Part shown: positions 4,855 to 8,212 of the stretch, in pieces
How positions within the stretch are numbered: position 1 is the stretch's first letter
Layout: the number at the start of each line of letters is the position of its first letter
Source: Mycoplasmataceae bacterium
GTDB lineage: Bacteria; Bacillota_I; Bacilli_A; Mycoplasmatales; Hepatoplasmataceae
Reading direction: 5' to 3'
DNA length: 8,212 nt
Assembly: GCA_013214765.1 (NCBI GenBank)
Contig: JABSQD010000020.1
Span: forward strand, 1 to 8,212
Position numbers and translations under genes: made by a program
The notes under the pieces: generated by a model
Database searches by the model: none
What the model was told of the DNA's origin: nothing
The model's input: the letters and a program-made list of their open reading frames with translations, nothing else

Positions 4855-7679
4855 TGGCGAAAAAAAATATCGAAATAAGAGGAGCAAAAGAAAACAATCT
4901 TAAAAACATAGATGTTGATATTCCCAAAGATAAACTAACAGTCATAACTGGTGTTTCAGGATCAGGGAAATCTTCTTTAGCATTTGGAGTTTTATATAAT
5001 GAAGGAAGAAGAAGATATGTTGATTCTTTATCTAATTATGCTAGACAATTCATTGGTGGCACATCTAAGCCTGATGTTGAATCTATCGAAGGATTATCTC
5101 CAGCAATAGCAATTGATCAAAAAACAACATCTAATAATCCAAGATCAACAGTTGGGACAATTACTGAAATATATGATTTTTATAGACTTTTATTTGCTAG
5201 AGTTGGAACACCATTTTGTCCTGTTCATAATATTAAAATAACAGCACAAACAATAACAGAAATACTTAATAGTATTTATGATAAAAATAATAATAAAATG
5301 ATACAAGTACTATCTCCAAAAATAATAGATGCTTTAGGTCCTCAACCAGATTTAATTAAACAATTGAAAGAACAAGGTTTTGTTAGAATCTTAGTTAATG
5401 GAAAAATTAAAAGACTTGATGAAAAAATTAACTTTTCTAAAACAGGAACATATACAATATCTATTGTTGTTGACAGAATTAAAGTTGATGAGGATAATAG
5501 AAGTAGATTATTCGAAGCTATTCAAGTAGCAACTGATTATGCTGAAGGTATAGTTGAAGTTGAAAATTTAGATTCAAAAGAAATCTATAAATTTTCAAGA
5601 AACTATTCATGTCCACATGGAGATTTTTTTATAGATAAAATTGAACCTAGAACTTTTTCATTCAATTCTCCTCATGGTGCTTGTTTAAAATGTAAAGGTT
5701 TAGGAACTATTGAAGAAGTTACTTGAGAAAAAATAGCTAATCCTAATAAAACAATTCTTGAAGGAGGAATTGGATATTTTGGTGAAAAAATGTCAGGTGT
5801 AGATTGACAGTCTTTTGAAACATTATTAAGTCACTATGAAATACCATTGATAAATAAACTTTCAACATTTACTCAAAAACAAAAAGATTTTATTTTATAT
5901 GGTTCAAACGAACCTATTCATTATGTTATCAAAACTGAAAAAGCATCTGTAAGAAAATTTGATAGGATTGAAGGAATAGCAGATAAGTTATGAAGAAGGT
6001 ATGAATCAACATCTTCAAAAAATGCAAGAGATTATTATAAGAAATTTTTAGGTTCTAAAATATGTGATATTTGTAATGGACTTAGATTAAATAAAAAAGC
6101 TTTGTCAGTTAAAATTAATGATTTAAACATAACTGATCTTACAAAACTTTCAATTGCCGATTCGAAGAAGTGAGTAGATAATATAAAACTAAATAAACAA
6201 GAAAGCATTATTGCAGGATTGGTCCTTTCTGAAATTAAATCTAGATTCTTATTTTTAATAAATGTTGGATTACATTATTTAACATTAGATAGAATAGCAG
6301 GAACTTTATCAGGTGGAGAATCTCAACGTATAAGATTAGCATCTCAATTAGGTTCAAGACTAACCGGTGTTATATATGTTCTTGATGAACCTTCAATAGG
6401 TTTACATCAAAGAGATAATGGAAAGCTTATTCAAACTTTAAAAGAAATTAGAGATTTAGGTAATACGGTAGTGGTAGTTGAACATGATGAAGAAACAATG
6501 TTTGAATCAGATTATATAATAGATATCGGACCAAAAGCAGGAGAAGCAGGAGGAGAGATTGTTGCATTTGGAACACCAGATCAAGTTTCGAAAATGAAAA
6601 CTCTTACTGGAGATTTTCTTTCTGGAATAGATTATATTGAAATTCCTAAAAAAAGAAGAAAAGGAAATGGTAAATTTATTCAGGTTAATGGTGCAAAAGA
6701 AAATAATTTAAAAAATATTAATGTAACAATTCCGTTAAATACATTCACAGTTGTTTCTGGTGTTTCAGGTTCAGGAAAATCTACTTTAGTTAATGAAATT
6801 ATTTATAAAGGGATTTTTAATAAAATAACAAAAACAGGAGATCAAAAACCAACAGGAAAACATGATAGTCTTTTAGGTTCTCAAAATGTTGATAAAATTA
6901 TTCATATTACTCAAGATCCTATTGGTAGAACTCCAAGGTCTAATCCAGCTACATATACTGGTGTGTTTGATGAAATAAGAGATATTTTTGCATTATCTCC
7001 AGAGGCAAAAATTAGAGGATATGCTAAAGGTAGATTTTCATTTAATGTTCCTGGAGGAAGATGTGATAAATGTCAAGGTGATGGAATTATTAAAATTGCA
7101 ATGCATTTTTTACCTGATGTTCATGTTACTTGTGATCAATGTGATGGTAAAAGATATAATGAAGAAACATTATTAATTAAATATAAAGAAAAAACAATAT
7201 CTGATGTTTTAGAAATGTCAGTTGATTTAGCATATGAATTTTTTATAAATGTTCCAAAAATTCAACACAAACTTAAATTTTTAAAAGATGTTGGATTAGG
7301 TTATATTAAATTAGGACATTCAGCAACATTGTTATCAGGAGGAGAAGCTCAAAGAGTTAAGTTGGCTTTACACTTACAAAAAAGACCAACTGGTAAAACA
7401 TTATATATTCTAGATGAACCAACAACAGGATTACATCATGCTGATATTAAATTATTATTAAAAGTATTAGACAGAATAGTTAGTGGAGGAGATTCATTAA
7501 TAGTTATTGAACATAATATTGATGTAATTAAAATGGCTGATTATATTATTGATATGGGACCAGACGGTGGTGATGATGGAGGACGAATAGTTTCTAAAGG
7601 TTCTCCAGAAGTAGTTTCAGGTTCTAAAGATTCAGCAACAGCACCTTTCTTAAAGAATGCATTAAATAAGTTTAAATAA
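4854..7679 (+). CDS. uvrA: UvrABC system protein A (damage-sensing ABC ATPase)
   Basis: UvrA is the dimeric ABC ATPase that scans DNA for helix distortions and loads UvrB. The frame gives 941 aa, normal for the family, with Trp291, Trp318, Trp380 and Trp440 all TGA. ATPase half I has Walker A GVSGSGKS (33-40), signature LSGGE (485-489) and Walker B LDEP (510-513). Half II has Walker A GVSGSGKS (636-643), LSGGE (827-831) and LDEP (853-856). The second zinc module is intact: Cys737, Cys740, Cys760 and Cys763. The first has Cys253, Cys277 and Cys280, but residue 256 is Gly (CPHG instead of CPxC), with His255 adjacent. A further pair, Cys404 and Cys407, lies in CDICNG. A strong AAAAGGAGG sits 9 nt before the ATG, inside the end of uvrB, so uvrA can also be initiated on its own. 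Confidence 0.97.
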
Positions 7680-7683
7680 AATT

Positions 7684-8212
7684 ATGAAAATAAATTGAAG
7701 TACAATACCAACATCTCCAGGAGTTTATCTTTGAAAAGGAATAAACGATCAAGTTATATATGTAGGTAAAGCAAAAAATTTAAAAAATAGAATGAAACAA
7801 TATTTTAAAGATAATCTTTCTCCTAAGAATAAGTTATTATTAATAAATATTGTTGATTTTGATTTTCAAGTTTGTTCTTCAGAAATTGATGCTTTAGTAT
7901 TGGAACAAAATCTAATTAATGAATATGAACCAAAATTCAATATTAAGATTAAAGCTTCAACTACATATCCATATATTGAGTTAAGAACAGGAACAAGCAT
8001 ATCTCTTGTTATTTCAAAAAAATTAAAATTTAATAGAAATTCTAAATATTTTGGACCTTATCCTAATGGATATTCAGCAAGAAAAATAATAAATATATTA
8101 TCTAGTGTATTACCTTTAGATAAATGTTTATCTCCAAATTCTGGAAAACCTTGTTTAAATTATATAATGCTTAGATGTATTGGTAAATGTATAGGAATTG
8201 ATTACACTAATG
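7684..8212 (+). CDS. uvrC: UvrABC system protein C, N-terminal part (runs off the right edge)
   Basis: UvrC makes the two incisions around the lesion held by UvrB. The 176 codons present cover the N-terminal GIY-YIG nuclease domain (3' incision): PGVYLW (12-17) and IYVGKAKNLKNRMKQYF supply the GVY and YVG halves, and ALVLEQNLINEYEPKFN carries the conserved catalytic Glu region. Next come Cys148, Cys157, Cys165 and Cys169 (C-x8-C-x7-C-x3-C), at the place of the four cysteines reported to bind a [4Fe-4S] cluster in E. coli UvrC. The UVR, RNase H-like and (HhH)2 domains must lie beyond the window. Trp5 and Trp17 are TGA. ATG 7684 is 4 nt after the uvrA stop, with no clear Shine-Dalgarno, so translation probably depends on ribosomes finishing uvrA. 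The start also fits the family N-terminus. Confidence 0.95.

Noticed and set aside
6988..7176. 62-codon frame inside uvrA
   Set aside because: Out-of-frame shadow within the conserved second zinc module of UvrA.

Overview
The window is very A+T-rich and reads as a Mollicutes chromosome (Mycoplasma/Mesoplasma/Spiroplasma type). UGA must be read as tryptophan (genetic code 4): several genes are interrupted by TGA under the standard code but become intact, family-like proteins when TGA is Trp. A Spiroplasma/Mesoplasma-type host is my guess; the sequence does not fix the genus.

Layout. Positions 1-2850 form a patchy accessory region. In order it holds the 3' end of an unrecognised gene (2-568), a decayed C-terminal remnant of a fructose-type PTS membrane component with a frameshift (581-777), a bidirectional terminator, a 101-aa HNH nuclease on the minus strand (848-1153), and a promoter-hairpins-terminator unit that looks like a small structured RNA (about 1433-1611). 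These are followed by a minus-strand MazF/PemK-like toxin (1670-2032), an intergenic region with a GC-rich hairpin and a 10-bp-period tandem repeat array (2172-2269), and an unrecognised 143-aa gene that starts with GTG (2355-2786). No MazE-like antitoxin ORF is visible beside the toxin. On the toxin strand the order is promoter, tandem repeats, hairpin, toxin, which resembles a type III (RNA-antitoxin) locus. This is the most interesting hypothesis here and it is unproven.

Positions 2850-8212 are a conserved housekeeping block: the nucleotide excision repair genes uvrB (2905-4854), uvrA (4854-7679) and the 5' part of uvrC (7684 to the right edge), packed as an operon. uvrB and uvrA share one base, and uvrA and uvrC are 4 nt apart. 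UvrA dimers find damage and load UvrB. UvrB verifies the lesion and recruits UvrC, which cuts on both sides. Two family deviations deserve a look: UvrA lacks the second cysteine of its first zinc module, and UvrB has Asn/Phe where the E. coli beta-hairpin has Tyr/Tyr.
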